Notes: generated by a model from the sequence alone, not told the origin. A DNA stretch of 64,000 bases from Arthrobacter sp. fls2-241-R2A-200 (GCF_030209745.1 NZ_JARVRJ010000011.1:149098-213097); one strand, 5' to 3'. Numbered from the stretch's first letter, positions 36,015 to 45,918 are shown. Numbers and translations: made by a program.

Positions 36015-36740
36015 ATGAACACTCCGATCTACCAACTTGCCCTTGGCAGCGACTTCGCGAAACTGGCCCCCGAGGTGCAGGACTACTTCTCGCTGGCTGC
36101 GGGCTCGGGCCGGTACGGCGTCGGAGAAGGCATCTTTGACGTTGTTGGCTGCCGGCAGAAGTGGCTCAGGCCCTTACTCGCCCTCACCGGAAAAGAAGAG
36201 GCGTTCTTTCCCGAATACGGCGAGGAAATCCCTTTCCGAATCGAGAACCATGCCCACGTGGACCCGTTCGGCCGTCAGGCGCTCACGGCTCGGCGGGAAA
36301 TCTACTTCCCCTCAGGCACCCGCTTGTTCCATGACACCACCAGCGCGATTGTTCCGTCTCCCTCCGGAGGCGATCCACACGCCAGGGCCCGTTTGGTTGA
36401 CCATGTGGGCAGGTACCGACGGATGGTCACCGACCTCAATGTCAGTGCCACCGCCGACGGAAAGCTGCGCGGCGTCTCGCAAGCGAGCCGGCTGTTCTTG
36501 GGCCCGCTCCGGATCCCCCTGCCCGCACCGGTAGATGCGCGCGCATACGCTGAGCAGTGGTGGGACGGGGCTGAAGGCATGCACCGCATCCAAGTGAAAG
36601 TCATTCAACCGCAGGTGGGCCTTGTCCTGGTCTATGCGGGGCGCTTCAGCTACCGGCTGGTGCCTTACTTGCCGGGGGTTGCTCCCGGAACCACGTTGCC
36701 CCGGTATGCGGAACCTGACCGATGGGAGAGGCGGGTTTAA
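36015..36740 (+). CDS. DUF4166-like domain protein
   Basis: This 241-residue protein looks like the DUF4166 family. Typical elements are IYQLALGSDFAKLAPEVQDYF at the start, GRYGVGEGIFDVVGC, a middle HVDPFGRQALTARREIYFP, and the end GLVLVYAGRFSYRLVPYLP. The family is sometimes fused to saccharopine-reductase-like or SDR proteins; here it stands alone and the function is unknown. The ATG at 36015 has a strong AGGGAGGA site. A 14-bp tandem repeat fills its leader. The TAA stop overlaps the stop of the convergent MetE-like gene by 4 bp. Confidence 0.82.
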   Translation: MNTPIYQLALGSDFAKLAPEVQDYFSLAAGSGRYGVGEGIFDVVGCRQKWLRPLLALTGKEEAFFPEYGEEIPFRIENHAHVDPFGRQALTARREIYFPSGTRLFHDTTSAIVPSPSGGDPHARARLVDHVGRYRRMVTDLNVSATADGKLRGVSQASRLFLGPLRIPLPAPVDARAYAEQWWDGAEGMHRIQVKVIQPQVGLVLVYAGRFSYRLVPYLPGVAPGTTLPRYAEPDRWERRV

Positions 36741-37771
36741 CCTCGCGCGAGCTGGTCCAACCCATCTGCCACCTGTGTCAACTTCGCCAGCACAGCCTTG
36801 GCGCGCGCCGGTGTCAGGTGCGCCAGCCCGGATGACGGCGTGACCCGGAGAGCGGCCAAGCCTGACAGCGGGAGGCCCAGTTGACGCCACGGCCTCTCAA
36901 TGCTGGCAACGATCTCGGCGGTCCTGGGCAGCTCCGCTTGGGCGTCGGACGTGGGCAATGCCCCAGCCCAGAGCCGCTTACCGCTTTCCACTGCCGCAGC
37001 CAGCTGTTCCCACTGCCGGCTAGTCAGGGCCCGCAGTGGTACGGCGACGCCGTCGGCCCCTGCCCCGATGATGCGCTCGATGGGCGCCTCGATCTCGGGC
37101 ACCGAAATGACGACCTCGACGACGCCGGCCGCCTTGAGAGCGTCGATGACCAAACGCCACGCACCCGAGACTTCATCGCCCGGGACAGATCGCAACGTCC
37201 TGTAACCACTGGCGGTGGGGATGGTTCCGGCCATGACTGCGGCAACATCGGGTTCATCAATCTGAACCACCACTTCCGCTCCCGGTACGGCGCCGGACAC
37301 GCGGCGTATGTGGTCCGCCACTCCAACGGCCAGGGACTCAGCTATGTCCCTCCTTGCCCCGTAGTCCAGCAACGCGCGTTCGCCGTTATGCAGGTAGAGG
37401 TTTGCTGCGATGGTCAGGGGTCCCACCAGCTGTATCTTCAGTTCGCTGGCTCGAGAATCTTCGGCGCCGGCAGTATCGGCGAGGATATTGAGGTCTGTTG
37501 CCAGCGCCGATCGCGCTCTCTGTGCGTCCCGTCCGGGGTTGTCCACCAGCCGCCAACCGTGCGGCTGGACATCGATGGCCATGTCCACCAACATTGACCC
37601 CGTCCTGCCAATGGGGTCAGAGCCTACTCCACGGCCGGGAAGTTCGGCCAGGAAGGGGGCATGGGGGTCCCCCAACTCGCCGCGGATGACTTCTGCGGCC
37701 TCAACCGGATCAATACCCGGCCATGAACCGAGGGCGGTGGCGCTGGCCCGCATTTCACTCACTGGCTGCAT
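36737..37771 (-). CDS. MetE-like (cobalamin-independent methionine synthase fold) protein lacking zinc ligands
   Basis: This 344-residue protein resembles the C-terminal catalytic barrel of MetE (LKIQLVGPLTIAANLYL, VVVQIDEPDVAAVMAG, LAALRVTPSSGLAHLTPARA). Canonical MetE binds zinc through His, Cys, Glu and Cys; the final Cys lies in a PDCGL-type motif, here PSSGL. The whole protein contains no cysteine. It therefore cannot bind zinc in the usual way and is probably not a methionine synthase despite likely automatic annotation as one. It corresponds to the Rv3015c-type family often found near ligA and mnmA in Actinobacteria. It begins 3 bp after the chorismate mutase stop, so the two are co-transcribed. 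Confidence 0.85.
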   Translation of the reverse strand: MQPVSEMRASATALGSWPGIDPVEAAEVIRGELGDPHAPFLAELPGRGVGSDPIGRTGSMLVDMAIDVQPHGWRLVDNPGRDAQRARSALATDLNILADTAGAEDSRASELKIQLVGPLTIAANLYLHNGERALLDYGARRDIAESLAVGVADHIRRVSGAVPGAEVVVQIDEPDVAAVMAGTIPTASGYRTLRSVPGDEVSGAWRLVIDALKAAGVVEVVISVPEIEAPIERIIGAGADGVAVPLRALTSRQWEQLAAAVESGKRLWAGALPTSDAQAELPRTAEIVASIERPWRQLGLPLSGLAALRVTPSSGLAHLTPARAKAVLAKLTQVADGLDQLARG

Positions 37772-37774
37772 CGC

Positions 37775-38164
37775 TTACGCCTGTCGGCTGGATACTTGGT
37801 GATCCTCTGCGATGGCTTCGTGATGACGGATCACTTCACTGATGATGAAATTGAGGAACTTCTCTGCGAACGCGGGGTCAAGATGAGCGTCCTCGGCGAG
37901 GCGTCGAAGCCTGGAAATCTGGGCTGCTTCGCGTCCAGGGTCGCCGGCCGGCAGCTTGTGTGTTGCTTTGAGCACGCCCACTTTCTGGGTGGCCTTGAAG
38001 CGCTCGGCAAGAAGGAAAACGAGGGTGGCATCGATGTTGTCGATGCTGGACCGGATGGACAACAGCTCGTCCATGACGGCGCGGTCCACATGCCCGGCCA
38101 AGGAACTAGCAGCCGGGTTAAAGGAATCGTCGTCATCAGGGAGGGCTTTGTTTTGCTCGGTCAT
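37775..38164 (-). CDS. chorismate mutase (AroQ class)
   Basis: This 129-residue enzyme converts chorismate to prephenate on the way to phenylalanine and tyrosine. After a hydrophilic N-terminal tail of about 30 residues the all-helical AroQ fold follows: LLSIRSSIDNIDATLVFLLA, ERFKATQKVGVLKATHKLPA, then DPGREAAQISRLRRLAEDA. Arg, Lys, Asp, Arg and Glu occur at the expected active-site spacing. I chose the ATG at 38164; the frame is open far upstream through the antisense of the next gene, but that part is a shadow. It is followed at 3 bp by the MetE-like gene. Confidence 0.9.
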   Translation of the reverse strand: MTEQNKALPDDDDSFNPAASSLAGHVDRAVMDELLSIRSSIDNIDATLVFLLAERFKATQKVGVLKATHKLPAGDPGREAAQISRLRRLAEDAHLDPAFAEKFLNFIISEVIRHHEAIAEDHQVSSRQA

Positions 38165-38294
38165 GCAACCCAGTCTAGGGCGCTGGGCGGACTCTCTGCG
38201 GGTATGACTTGGCGGCAAAACGCCTGCCCCATGCCGCGAGCCGGGAATCGGAGCACAATGGCAGGACCACGGCAGATCGGACAAAGGAGAAACC

Positions 38295-38951
38295 ATGAAA
38301 ATCGCTGTTCTGGGCACGGGAATGGTGGGCCGTACGTTGGGTAGCGCGTTGGTCTCCCTTGGACATGAGGTCTTTATGGGTTCCCGGGAGTCCGGCAATC
38401 CCACGGGCGTCGAGTGGGCCGCGCGATCCGGCGCCCTTGCCCGTGCAGGATCATTCAGCGAGGCCGCGAGCAACTCGGAACTGTTGGTGAACGCCACACC
38501 GGGCACAGTGAGTTTGGCCGCCTTGGCGGAGGCCGGTCCGGCGAACCTGCAGGGAAAGGTCCTGCTGGATGTCTCCAACCCACTGGATTTCTCCCGAGGA
38601 TTCCCGCCGTCCCTGACGGTCAGCAACACCGACAGCATCGCGGAAACCATCCAACGTAAATATCCTGAAGCCCGGGTGGTGAAATCCCTGAACACAGTGA
38701 GCGCCCCGGTGATGGTTGACCCTGGGCGCCTTCCCGGGGCCCATGACATTTTTGTGGCCGGTGACGACGCCGACGCCAAGTCCACGGTGGTTGGCCTGCT
38801 GCAGGAATTCGGCTGGCCGACCGGGAACATCCGTGACCTGGGCGGGCTGGACGCAGCCCGTGCAATGGAGATGTGGCTTCCTCTGTGGCTGCGGATTTTC
38901 ATGAAGCAACCGGAAGGGAAGATGTTCAACATCGGCATTGTGTCCGAGTAA
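38295..38951 (+). CDS. F420/NADP-oxidoreductase-like (NAD(P)-binding) protein
   Basis: This 218-residue protein has the N-terminal Rossmann motif MKIAVLGTGMVGRTLGSALV, then HEVFMGSRESGNP, typical of the NADPH:F420 reductase (Fno) family. Further family features are LLVNATPGTVSLAAL, LLDVSNPLDFSRGFPPSL and a final RDLGGLDAARAMEMWLPLW. Homologues often act on substrates other than F420, so a specific reaction is not assigned. The ATG has AAAGGAG 7 nt before it. It is divergent from chorismate mutase and convergent with the peptide transporter operon. Confidence 0.88.
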   Translation: MKIAVLGTGMVGRTLGSALVSLGHEVFMGSRESGNPTGVEWAARSGALARAGSFSEAASNSELLVNATPGTVSLAALAEAGPANLQGKVLLDVSNPLDFSRGFPPSLTVSNTDSIAETIQRKYPEARVVKSLNTVSAPVMVDPGRLPGAHDIFVAGDDADAKSTVVGLLQEFGWPTGNIRDLGGLDAARAMEMWLPLWLRIFMKQPEGKMFNIGIVSE

Positions 38952-38976
38952 GGATCTCCAGGCAACACTCCCCGCG

Positions 38977-39015
38977 CCACGAAGGCCCGCTCCCAAGGGG
39001 AACAGGCCTTCGTGG
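38977..39015. terminator. hairpin between convergent F420-reductase-like gene and dpp operon
   Basis: Arms CCACGAAGGCC (38977-38987) and GGCCTTCGTGG (39005-39015) pair perfectly. The 17-nt loop contains a secondary CCC/GGG pairing. The T tract is weak on both sides, so efficiency is uncertain. Confidence 0.55.
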
Positions 39016-39042
39016 GTCTTGAGGGAACAAACGTCGCCGTGC

Positions 39043-40752
39043 TTAGCGTCCTAGGAGCGCTCGGTGCGCTTCCCGGCGTCGTGCCTGTTCATCAGGATCC
39101 GGCACCGGGAGGGAGGCGATCAGCCGTTTGGTGTAGTCATGCTGGGGTGAACCCATGACGTGGTTGCCGATTCCCTGCTCCACGAGTTCACCCTTGTACA
39201 ACACGCCCACCCAATGGGCCAGCATGTCAACAACGGCGAGATCGTGGCTGATGAAGAGGGCGGCAAAACCAAATTGTTCCTGGATATCCTTGAACAGGTC
39301 CAGGACTTTGGCTTGCACCGAGACGTCGAGCGCGGACGTCGGTTCATCAGCGATCAACAAGCGCGGGTTCAGTGCCAGTGACCTTGCCAGCGACGCCCGC
39401 TGACGCTGCCCTCCGGAGAGTTCGTGCGGATAGCGCTCCGAATACGACGCCGGCAACTGGACTGACTCGAGCAGCTCCCCCACTTTTTTCCTCGCCTCAG
39501 CCGCGGTGGGCTTGCCGTGGATGATCAGAGGTTCTGCCACGCATTCACCGATGGTGAGGTGGGGATTGAACGAGGCTGCCGGGTCTTGGAAGACAAAGCC
39601 GATCTCCTTCCGCAAGGGACGGAAGGTCCGCTCCTTAAAGTCCAGCATCTCGTAGCCAAGGACCTTCAGGCTGCCGCCGGTTGTCCGGTTAAGCCCGGCA
39701 ATCGCGCGTCCGATGGTTGACTTCCCCGATCCGGATTCACCGACGAGCCCAAAAACCTCATTTTCCGAAATGGTGAAACTGACGTTGTCGACGGCTTTGA
39801 ACCCGTTCCTGCCGAATCGCCCCGGGTACTCAATGGTGAGGTTCTTGGCTTCAACCAGGACCTTGCCGTCCTGGTGCAAGCGGCTTCGAGCCCCCTCGGA
39901 GGCTGAGTTCCTGCCCAAGTGCGGTACGGCGGCCAAGAGGTTGCGTGTGTACTCCTGCTTTGGCTCGGCGAACAGGATCCTCGAGGATGCCTCCTCCACC
40001 ACGTCCCCCTGGTACATCACCACCACGCGGTCGGCGAGATCGGCCACTACGCCCATGTTGTGGGTGATGAGCACGATCGAGGTGCCGTAGTTATCCCGGA
40101 GGTCCCGCAACAGCTGGAGGATCTCCGCCTGGACTGTGACATCCAAGGCTGTGGTGGGTTCGTCGGCGACGATCAGTCCCGGATTCAGCGCAAGGGCGGC
40201 AGCAATGACCACCCGCTGCTTCTGGCCACCGGAGAACTGGTGCGGGTAGTAGTTGACCCGGGTTTCGGGGTCCGGGATCCCGACCTTGCGGAGCGCCTCA
40301 ACGGCCCTCTCTTTCGCAGCCTTAGCTGTGACGCGATGTCCGTCCTTCGCGTGCGCCCGGATCCCCTCGGCGATCTGCCACCCGACCGTGAAGACGGGGT
40401 TCAGCGCGGTGGAAGGTTCCTGGAAGACCATGGCCACATCACGCCCACGGATCTTTCGCAGTGTCGATTTGCTGACGCTGATCACGTTATTGCCGTTGAT
40501 GACGACGGCGCCCGAGCTGACCGCTGTTTCAGGGAGCAAACCCAGTATGGTCTTGGCCGTTACTGTCTTGCCCGAGCCGGACTCCCCCACAATGGCGACT
40601 ACCTCCCCGGCCTTGACATCGAGGCTGACGTCCTTGACTGCGTGGACGTCACCGCCGTCAGTGGCGAAAGTGACTTGCAGCCGGTCGATGGCCAGCACCG
40701 ACGGCACGGTGCGGGCCCGGTCCGGAGTGTTCGTTGGGGTGGTTGTCATCAC
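39043..40752 (-). CDS. peptide ABC transporter, fused DppD-DppF ATPase
   Basis: This 569-residue protein carries two ATP-binding cassettes, replacing the usual separate DppD and DppF. First half: Walker A GESGSGKT near residue 56, signature SGGQKQR, Walker [13 protein letters not shown]. Second half: GESGSGKS near residue 345, signature [31 protein letters not shown]. It energises uptake of di- or oligopeptides (or nickel or glutathione in relatives). The GTG/ATG start overlaps the permease stop. It is last in the operon of binding protein, two permeases and this ATPase. Confidence 0.93.
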   Translation of the reverse strand: MMTTTPTNTPDRARTVPSVLAIDRLQVTFATDGGDVHAVKDVSLDVKAGEVVAIVGESGSGKTVTAKTILGLLPETAVSSGAVVINGNNVISVSKSTLRKIRGRDVAMVFQEPSTALNPVFTVGWQIAEGIRAHAKDGHRVTAKAAKERAVEALRKVGIPDPETRVNYYPHQFSGGQKQRVVIAAALALNPGLIVADEPTTALDVTVQAEILQLLRDLRDNYGTSIVLITHNMGVVADLADRVVVMYQGDVVEEASSRILFAEPKQEYTRNLLAAVPHLGRNSASEGARSRLHQDGKVLVEAKNLTIEYPGRFGRNGFKAVDNVSFTISENEVFGLVGESGSGKSTIGRAIAGLNRTTGGSLKVLGYEMLDFKERTFRPLRKEIGFVFQDPAASFNPHLTIGECVAEPLIIHGKPTAAEARKKVGELLESVQLPASYSERYPHELSGGQRQRASLARSLALNPRLLIADEPTSALDVSVQAKVLDLFKDIQEQFGFAALFISHDLAVVDMLAHWVGVLYKGELVEQGIGNHVMGSPQHDYTKRLIASLPVPDPDEQARRREAHRALLGR

Positions 40753-41756
40753 TTGCCTGCCTCAGCGGTTGTGGTGGGTGTCCCGGACGCTCTTCGCGGT
40801 GACTTTGTGGTGCCACCGGCACGCTTGCGCCCACGGATCCGCGGGTCGTTGAGATCATTGATGCTCTCGCCTACCAAGGTCAGGCCGAGGACCGTCAGGA
40901 CAATGGCGATGCCGGGAAACAGGCCCGTCCACCAGATCCCCGACGATGTGTCAGCCAGGGCCTTGTTGAGGTCGAAGCCCCACTCCGCAGCCGAGGTCGG
41001 TTCGATGCCGAAGCCAAGGAAGCCCAGCCCCGCGAGGGTCAAAATCGCCTCGGAGGCGTTGAGGGTGAACATGAGCGGCAGGGTGCGGGTGGCGTTCTTG
41101 AAAATGTGGCGACCGATGATGCGCATGCTGGATGCGCCCAGTACCTTGGCCGATTCGACGAACGGCTCCGCCTTGAGCCTGATGGTCTCTGCGCGGATGA
41201 CACGGAAGTATTGGGGAACGAACACTACGGTGATCGAGAAGGCACATGAGAAGATGCCACCCCAGAAACTGGATTGTCCCTTGCTGATCACGATGGAGAT
41301 CACGATCGCCAACAACAGCGTTGGAAATGCGTAGATGGCATCTGCGACCACCACGAGAATCCGGTCAAGCCAGCCTCCGAAATAGCCGCTGAGGAGTCCG
41401 AGCGCCACGCCGAGGAAGAGGGACATCGTCACTGAAACGACGATGACCGTAACCGCCGTTTGGGAACCCCACAAGACACGGGACAAGACGTCGTAGCCGC
41501 CCACGGTGGTGCCCAACAGATGCTGCGCACCAGGCGCTTGCTGGGTGGGGAATGAACCTGACGCGTCACTGAGTTGGGAGTATCCGTAAGGCGCCAGGAG
41601 TGGCGCGAAAATGCTGGTAAGGAGGAACAATCCGCTCAGCACGACGCCCACCACCAGCATTCCGCGCTGGAGCCCGACGCTCTTCTTAAGATGGGACACC
41701 ACGGGCAGCCGGGAGGATAGGGGCTGTTTGGTGCGGATCACTGCTTCGGAGCTCAT
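40749..41756 (-). CDS. peptide ABC transporter permease (DppC type)
   Basis: This 335-residue inner-membrane permease has the OppC N-terminal domain (GMLVVGVVLSGLFLLTSIFA, LLAPYG) and the QHLLGTTVGGYDVLSRVLWG sequence characteristic of DppC/OppC, then about five further membrane segments. The EAA loop lies at ESAKVLGASSMRIIGRHIFKN. Its ATG directly abuts the stop of the DppB-type gene. The C-terminal tail is basic. Confidence 0.93.
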   Translation of the reverse strand: MSSEAVIRTKQPLSSRLPVVSHLKKSVGLQRGMLVVGVVLSGLFLLTSIFAPLLAPYGYSQLSDASGSFPTQQAPGAQHLLGTTVGGYDVLSRVLWGSQTAVTVIVVSVTMSLFLGVALGLLSGYFGGWLDRILVVVADAIYAFPTLLLAIVISIVISKGQSSFWGGIFSCAFSITVVFVPQYFRVIRAETIRLKAEPFVESAKVLGASSMRIIGRHIFKNATRTLPLMFTLNASEAILTLAGLGFLGFGIEPTSAAEWGFDLNKALADTSSGIWWTGLFPGIAIVLTVLGLTLVGESINDLNDPRIRGRKRAGGTTKSPRRASGTPTTTAEAGK

Positions 41757-42848
41757 TTAGTACCTCACTCGCGGGTCGATCAGCGCGGCGATGATGTCCA
41801 CGATGAAGTTGGTGACGGCCACAATGATGGCGAGGAGGACCACGATGCCTTGCACAGCCACGAAGTCGCGGGCGTTGAGGTATTGAACCAGCTGGTAGCC
41901 CAGTCCCTTCCATTCGAACGTGGTCTCCGTCAGGATGGCGCCACCGAGCATTAGGGCGATCTGTAGCCCCATGACGGTGATGATGGGGATGAGCGCCGGC
42001 TTGTAGGCATGCTTGGTCACAAGTCGGAATTCGCTCACGCCCCTGGAACGCCCGGCCTCGACATAGTCCTTGCCCAGTGTGCCGATGACGTTGGTTCGGA
42101 CCAGCCGGAGGAACACCCCTGCCGTCAGCAGTCCGAGGGCAACGGCGGGAAGGACTGCGTGAGCGGCTACATCCCCCAACGCGGTCATGTTTCCGCTGCG
42201 CAGCGCATCAAGCCAATAAATTCCTGACGGCGCCGAGAGGCTTCCCATGGTCAGTTCTGTTCGCGTCGATGAGCGGCCGGCAACAGGGAACCATCCAAGC
42301 CACACGGAAAAGGTCAGCTTAAGGAGGAGGCCTGAGAAGAACACCGGTGTCGCGTAGCAAAGAATCGCGAAAAATCGCAGTAGCGCATCGGAGACCTTGT
42401 CCCGGTGCTGGGCCGCAATCAGCCCGCAAGGGATACCCACGGCGAGCGCGACGATCAGTGCGTTGATCGATAGCTCCAACGTTGCAGCACCGAAGGTGGT
42501 CAAAACTTCGACGACGGGCCGACGGTCCGTGATCGTGGTGCCAAAGTTGCCCGTGATGAGCTGGCCAAGGTACTCGAAGTACTGGACCAGGACAGGCCGG
42601 TCGTAACCGGCGTCGTGAATTCTTTGGGCCAGCACGTCGGGAGGAAGCCGGCCGCCTTGGGCCGCTGTGATGGGGTCTCCGATGACCCGCATCAGGAAGA
42701 AGACCAACGTGACGAGGATAAAAACGGTGGGAATGATCAGGAAGAACCTGATCACGATGTATTTGCCAAGGCCCCCGCCTGACTTGGACTTGCTCTTGGG
42801 AGCAACGAGCCCGGGTTCGGCCTCGGGTACTTCGATGAGAGTTGTCAT
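41757..42848 (-). CDS. peptide ABC transporter permease (DppB type)
   Basis: This 363-residue permease partners the DppC-type protein. The first membrane helix is IVIRFFLIIPTVFILVTLVF, followed by RVIGDPITAAQGGRLPPDVLA, standard in DppB proteins. The EAA loop is DYVEAGRSRGVSEFRLVTKH. There are six membrane segments in total. A stable hairpin separates it from the binding-protein gene upstream, which fits lower expression of the membrane subunits. Confidence 0.93.
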   Translation of the reverse strand: MTTLIEVPEAEPGLVAPKSKSKSGGGLGKYIVIRFFLIIPTVFILVTLVFFLMRVIGDPITAAQGGRLPPDVLAQRIHDAGYDRPVLVQYFEYLGQLITGNFGTTITDRRPVVEVLTTFGAATLELSINALIVALAVGIPCGLIAAQHRDKVSDALLRFFAILCYATPVFFSGLLLKLTFSVWLGWFPVAGRSSTRTELTMGSLSAPSGIYWLDALRSGNMTALGDVAAHAVLPAVALGLLTAGVFLRLVRTNVIGTLGKDYVEAGRSRGVSEFRLVTKHAYKPALIPIITVMGLQIALMLGGAILTETTFEWKGLGYQLVQYLNARDFVAVQGIVVLLAIIVAVTNFIVDIIAALIDPRVRY

Positions 42849-42921
42849 TGGTTACCTGCATTTCCTGCCCCGTGGATTGCGCGGGACTGTGTCTTGCGTG
42901 CCACTACGTGGTCAGCAAAGG

Positions 42922-42950
42922 AGGCGGGACACCGGATCAGTGTCCCGCCT
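42922..42950 (-). terminator. intra-operon hairpin between binding protein and permease genes
   Basis: Perfect 11-nt arms AGGCGGGACAC (42922-42932) and GTGTCCCGCCT (42940-42950) with a 7-nt loop lie 23 bp after the binding-protein stop. Read leftward a CCTTT follows. Probably a partial terminator or mRNA stabiliser that lets the binding protein outnumber the membrane subunits. Confidence 0.7.
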
Positions 42951-42973
42951 TCTTTCCCTTCTGGGAGGGGTGG

Positions 42974-44602
42974 TTACTTGGAAACGGTTCCGAGACGGAA
43001 CTTGAACGAAGCATCCAGCGTCTTGTCGACGCCGCTGACGCCGCTTCCTGTGACCGCCACCTGTGCGCCCTGGAGCAACGGCAGGGTGGAGATATCCTTC
43101 GCCAATGCGTTTTGGACGTCCTTGATGTCCGCCTCGCGCTTGGTCTTGTCAGCTTCGGTCAGCTGCTTGGCGATGAGATCGTTCACCGCCGGGTTGTTGT
43201 AGTGGTTCTTGAGGAAGCCGCCTTCCGGGAAGAACGGTGTCAGGTAGTTATCTGCGTCGCTGAAGTCGGGGAACCACCCGAACTGGAAGACCGGGTATTC
43301 GTCCGCCCGGCTCGCCTTGCTGTAGGTGACCCATTCGGTGGACTGCAGGTTGACCTTGAACAGTCCGGACTTTTCCAGTTGTTCTTTGATCATCGCGTAT
43401 TCGTCGCCCGAGGATCCACCGTAGTGGTCCGGGTTGTACTGCAGGTTCAGCGATACCGGGTCTTTGATACCGGCGTCGGCGAGGACCTTCTTGGCCTTGT
43501 CTACGCTGGGGTTCCCGGCGTCACCGTATGCGTCCTTGAACGACTGGTTGGCGCCAAGGAACCCATTGGGAACGTTGGAATACAGCGGGAGGTAGGTTCC
43601 CTTGTACACCTGATCAGCGATCGCCTGCCGGTCCACCAGGTTGGCCACGGCCTGCCTGACAGCGAGTGCCTTGGCGGGATCGGCTCCCGCGGCCTTGGCT
43701 CCGAACGGCATGGTGTCGAAGTTGAAGGTCATGTAGCGGATTTCACCGCCGGGACCCGTGACTACCTTAACCTTGTTGTCTTTCCTCAGGTCATCCACGT
43801 CAGTTGCACTGAGGCTGCGGAAGGCGACGTCGATGTTGCCCTGCTGAATGTCCAGTTTGAGGTTGGTGGGGCTGGCGTAGTACTTGATCGTGGCGGCATC
43901 ATTTGCAGGCTTGCCCAGTACGCCCTTGTAGTCCGGGAACGCCTTGAAGCTGATGAGCTCATTCTTCTTGTAGCTATCGATGGTGTACTGCCCGTAGAAA
44001 GCATTCGCCTTGATGATCTCATCGTCCGAGAGGACTTTAGTTGCCGGGAAAACCTCATCATCAACGATGGGCGCTGCCGGGCTGCTGAGGATCTGGGCGA
44101 AGGTTTGGTCGTTGGCCTTCTTCAGCTTGAAGACCACCGTGGTGGCGTCGGGTGCCGACACACTGTCGATATTGGTCAGCAGCGACGAGGGACCGGCTGG
44201 ATCATTGATGGTCTTCTGGCGATCAAAAGAGAATTTGACGTCCTTGGAGTCCAAGGTATGTCCGTTTGCCCACTTGAGGCCGGACTTCAGCTTCACCGTG
44301 TACTCGGTGGGGGAAGTGAACGACGCCGACTCGGCAAGGTCGGGTACGGGATCGGCGCCTCCCGGCTTGGAGTTCAGGAGGAACGAGTAAACCTGGTTCA
44401 TGACCATGAATGAACCGTTGTCGTACGATCCGGCGGGATCCAGGGACGTGACTTTGTCGGTGGTGCCGTAGGCAACGGGGCCCGAAGCGGCGGGGCCAGA
44501 GGACGAACCGCCTCCAGCGGGCCCGGTGCACGCCGTTAAACCAAGCGCGGAGATGCCCGCGAGCGCGATAACGCCGTGCAGAGCCTTCTTGTTCAGTGCC
44601 AT
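42974..44602 (-). CDS. peptide ABC transporter substrate-binding lipoprotein (SBP family 5)
   Basis: This 542-residue extracellular lipoprotein captures peptides. The signal MALNKKALHGVIALAGISAL leads to lipobox LTAC, followed by a Gly/Ser linker. SBP_bac_5 features include VTSLDPAGSYDNGSFMVMNQ, YTVKLKSGLKWANGHTLDSK (the family hallmark) and, late, PVFQFGWFPDFSDADNYLTP. I chose the ATG at 44602, where the signal peptide starts; a 25-codon extension upstream lacks signal features. It is first in the dpp operon. Confidence 0.93.
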   Translation of the reverse strand: MALNKKALHGVIALAGISALGLTACTGPAGGGSSSGPAASGPVAYGTTDKVTSLDPAGSYDNGSFMVMNQVYSFLLNSKPGGADPVPDLAESASFTSPTEYTVKLKSGLKWANGHTLDSKDVKFSFDRQKTINDPAGPSSLLTNIDSVSAPDATTVVFKLKKANDQTFAQILSSPAAPIVDDEVFPATKVLSDDEIIKANAFYGQYTIDSYKKNELISFKAFPDYKGVLGKPANDAATIKYYASPTNLKLDIQQGNIDVAFRSLSATDVDDLRKDNKVKVVTGPGGEIRYMTFNFDTMPFGAKAAGADPAKALAVRQAVANLVDRQAIADQVYKGTYLPLYSNVPNGFLGANQSFKDAYGDAGNPSVDKAKKVLADAGIKDPVSLNLQYNPDHYGGSSGDEYAMIKEQLEKSGLFKVNLQSTEWVTYSKASRADEYPVFQFGWFPDFSDADNYLTPFFPEGGFLKNHYNNPAVNDLIAKQLTEADKTKREADIKDVQNALAKDISTLPLLQGAQVAVTGSGVSGVDKTLDASFKFRLGTVSK

Positions 44603-44778
44603 TTGGTGAACTTTCTGTTCAATGGAATCGGCGCACCGCACAGAGATGTTTGTGACGGGGCGCACTCTTGATTCCACGATTCAATCAGACTTCACCGGCG
44701 CCCAAGACCAGTTTTGGTGATTCGAGACACAAAATTTACCTACGGGTAGCTTTGCGCGACTGTGGCAGGCTGGTGACG

Positions 44779-45918
44779 CTAGAGGACCTGCCTCTGGAGG
44801 GAGCGTGCAGCATCGATGGTTGCCTGTCCAAGAACGCGGGTGCCCTGGTACAGGACAACAGTCTGGCCGGGAGCCACACCGCGCAAGGGATCGGTCAGGG
44901 TGACCACAAGCTCCGGCCTGTCCACACCTGATGCAGCGGGGACACGTTCCACTCGAGCAACAGCGGGGACCGGGTCCCCATGTGCCCGGACCTGGGCATA
45001 GCACTCGAAATCGGCGCCTGTTTCAACCTCGGGGATAGGGAGCCCTGCCCAGGAAACCTTGATCCCGCGGAGTTCATCGATGGCCAGGAGCGCTTCGGGG
45101 CCCACCACCACCTTGTTTTCCTTGGGGCGGATCTCCAGGACGAATCGCGGCTTACCGTCCGCTGCCGGCGTCCCCAACTTCAGGCCGCGCCGCTGGCCCA
45201 CCGTGAAAGCGTTGGCCCCGGGGTGTTCGCCCACCTTGGCGCCGGTTTCGTCGACGATGTCTCCGGTGGTCATGTCGATCTTCTCGGCCAGCCAGCCACG
45301 GGTGTCACCATCGGAGATGAAGCAGATGTCGTGGCTGTCAGGCTTATTGGCCACAGAAAGTCCCCGCCGCTCAGCTTCCGCCCGAACTTCCGCCTTGGAG
45401 GGCGTCTCGGCCAGCGGGAACATGGAGTGCTTGAGTTGCTCGTGGGTCAGTACACCGAGAACGTAGCTCTGGTCCTTGGCCCAGTCGGCCGCGCGGTGCA
45501 ATTCACGGTTTCCATCGGAGTCTTCGATCACCTTGGCGTAGTGCCCTGTGCACACGGCATCGAAGCCCAGCGCGATGGCCTTCTCCAACAACGCGGCAAA
45601 CTTAATCCGTTCGTTGCAACGCATGCAGGGGTTGGGCGTCCGGCCAGCAGCGTATTCGTCGATGAAGTCCTGGACGACGTCTTCTTTGAAGCGCTCAGAG
45701 AAATCCCAGACGTAGTACGGTATGCCGAGCACGTCACAGGCACGCCACGCATCGCGGGAGTCTTCGATGGTGCAGCAACCCCGGCTCCCTGTGCGCAGGG
45801 TTCCGGGCATCCGCGACAACGCAAGGTGGACCCCGACGACGTCGTGCCCTGCCTCAACGGCCCGGGCGGCGGCTACGGCGGAGTCCACTCCGCCGCTCAT
45901 TGCTGCAAGTACTCGCAT
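44779..45918 (-). CDS. mnmA: tRNA-specific 2-thiouridylase MnmA
   Basis: This 379-residue enzyme makes 2-thiouridine at wobble position 34 of Lys, Glu and Gln tRNAs. The PP-loop SGGVDS lies at residues 9-14. The catalytic cysteines are in NPCMRCN (near 98) and [11 protein letters not shown] (near 198). The C-terminal beta-barrel ([20 protein letters not shown]) is intact. The sulphur is normally supplied by a cysteine desulphurase, and iscS lies 1.4 kb away; in M. tuberculosis the two genes are neighbours, whereas here an FAD oxidoreductase gene sits between. Confidence 0.96.
   Translation of the reverse strand: MRVLAAMSGGVDSAVAAARAVEAGHDVVGVHLALSRMPGTLRTGSRGCCTIEDSRDAWRACDVLGIPYYVWDFSERFKEDVVQDFIDEYAAGRTPNPCMRCNERIKFAALLEKAIALGFDAVCTGHYAKVIEDSDGNRELHRAADWAKDQSYVLGVLTHEQLKHSMFPLAETPSKAEVRAEAERRGLSVANKPDSHDICFISDGDTRGWLAEKIDMTTGDIVDETGAKVGEHPGANAFTVGQRRGLKLGTPAADGKPRFVLEIRPKENKVVVGPEALLAIDELRGIKVSWAGLPIPEVETGADFECYAQVRAHGDPVPAVARVERVPAASGVDRPELVVTLTDPLRGVAPGQTVVLYQGTRVLGQATIDAARSLQRQVL

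Noticed and set aside
38165..38980. A long N-terminal extension of chorismate mutase
   Set aside because: The frame is open only because it is antisense to the F420-reductase-like gene. The family fold starts after the ATG at 38164.
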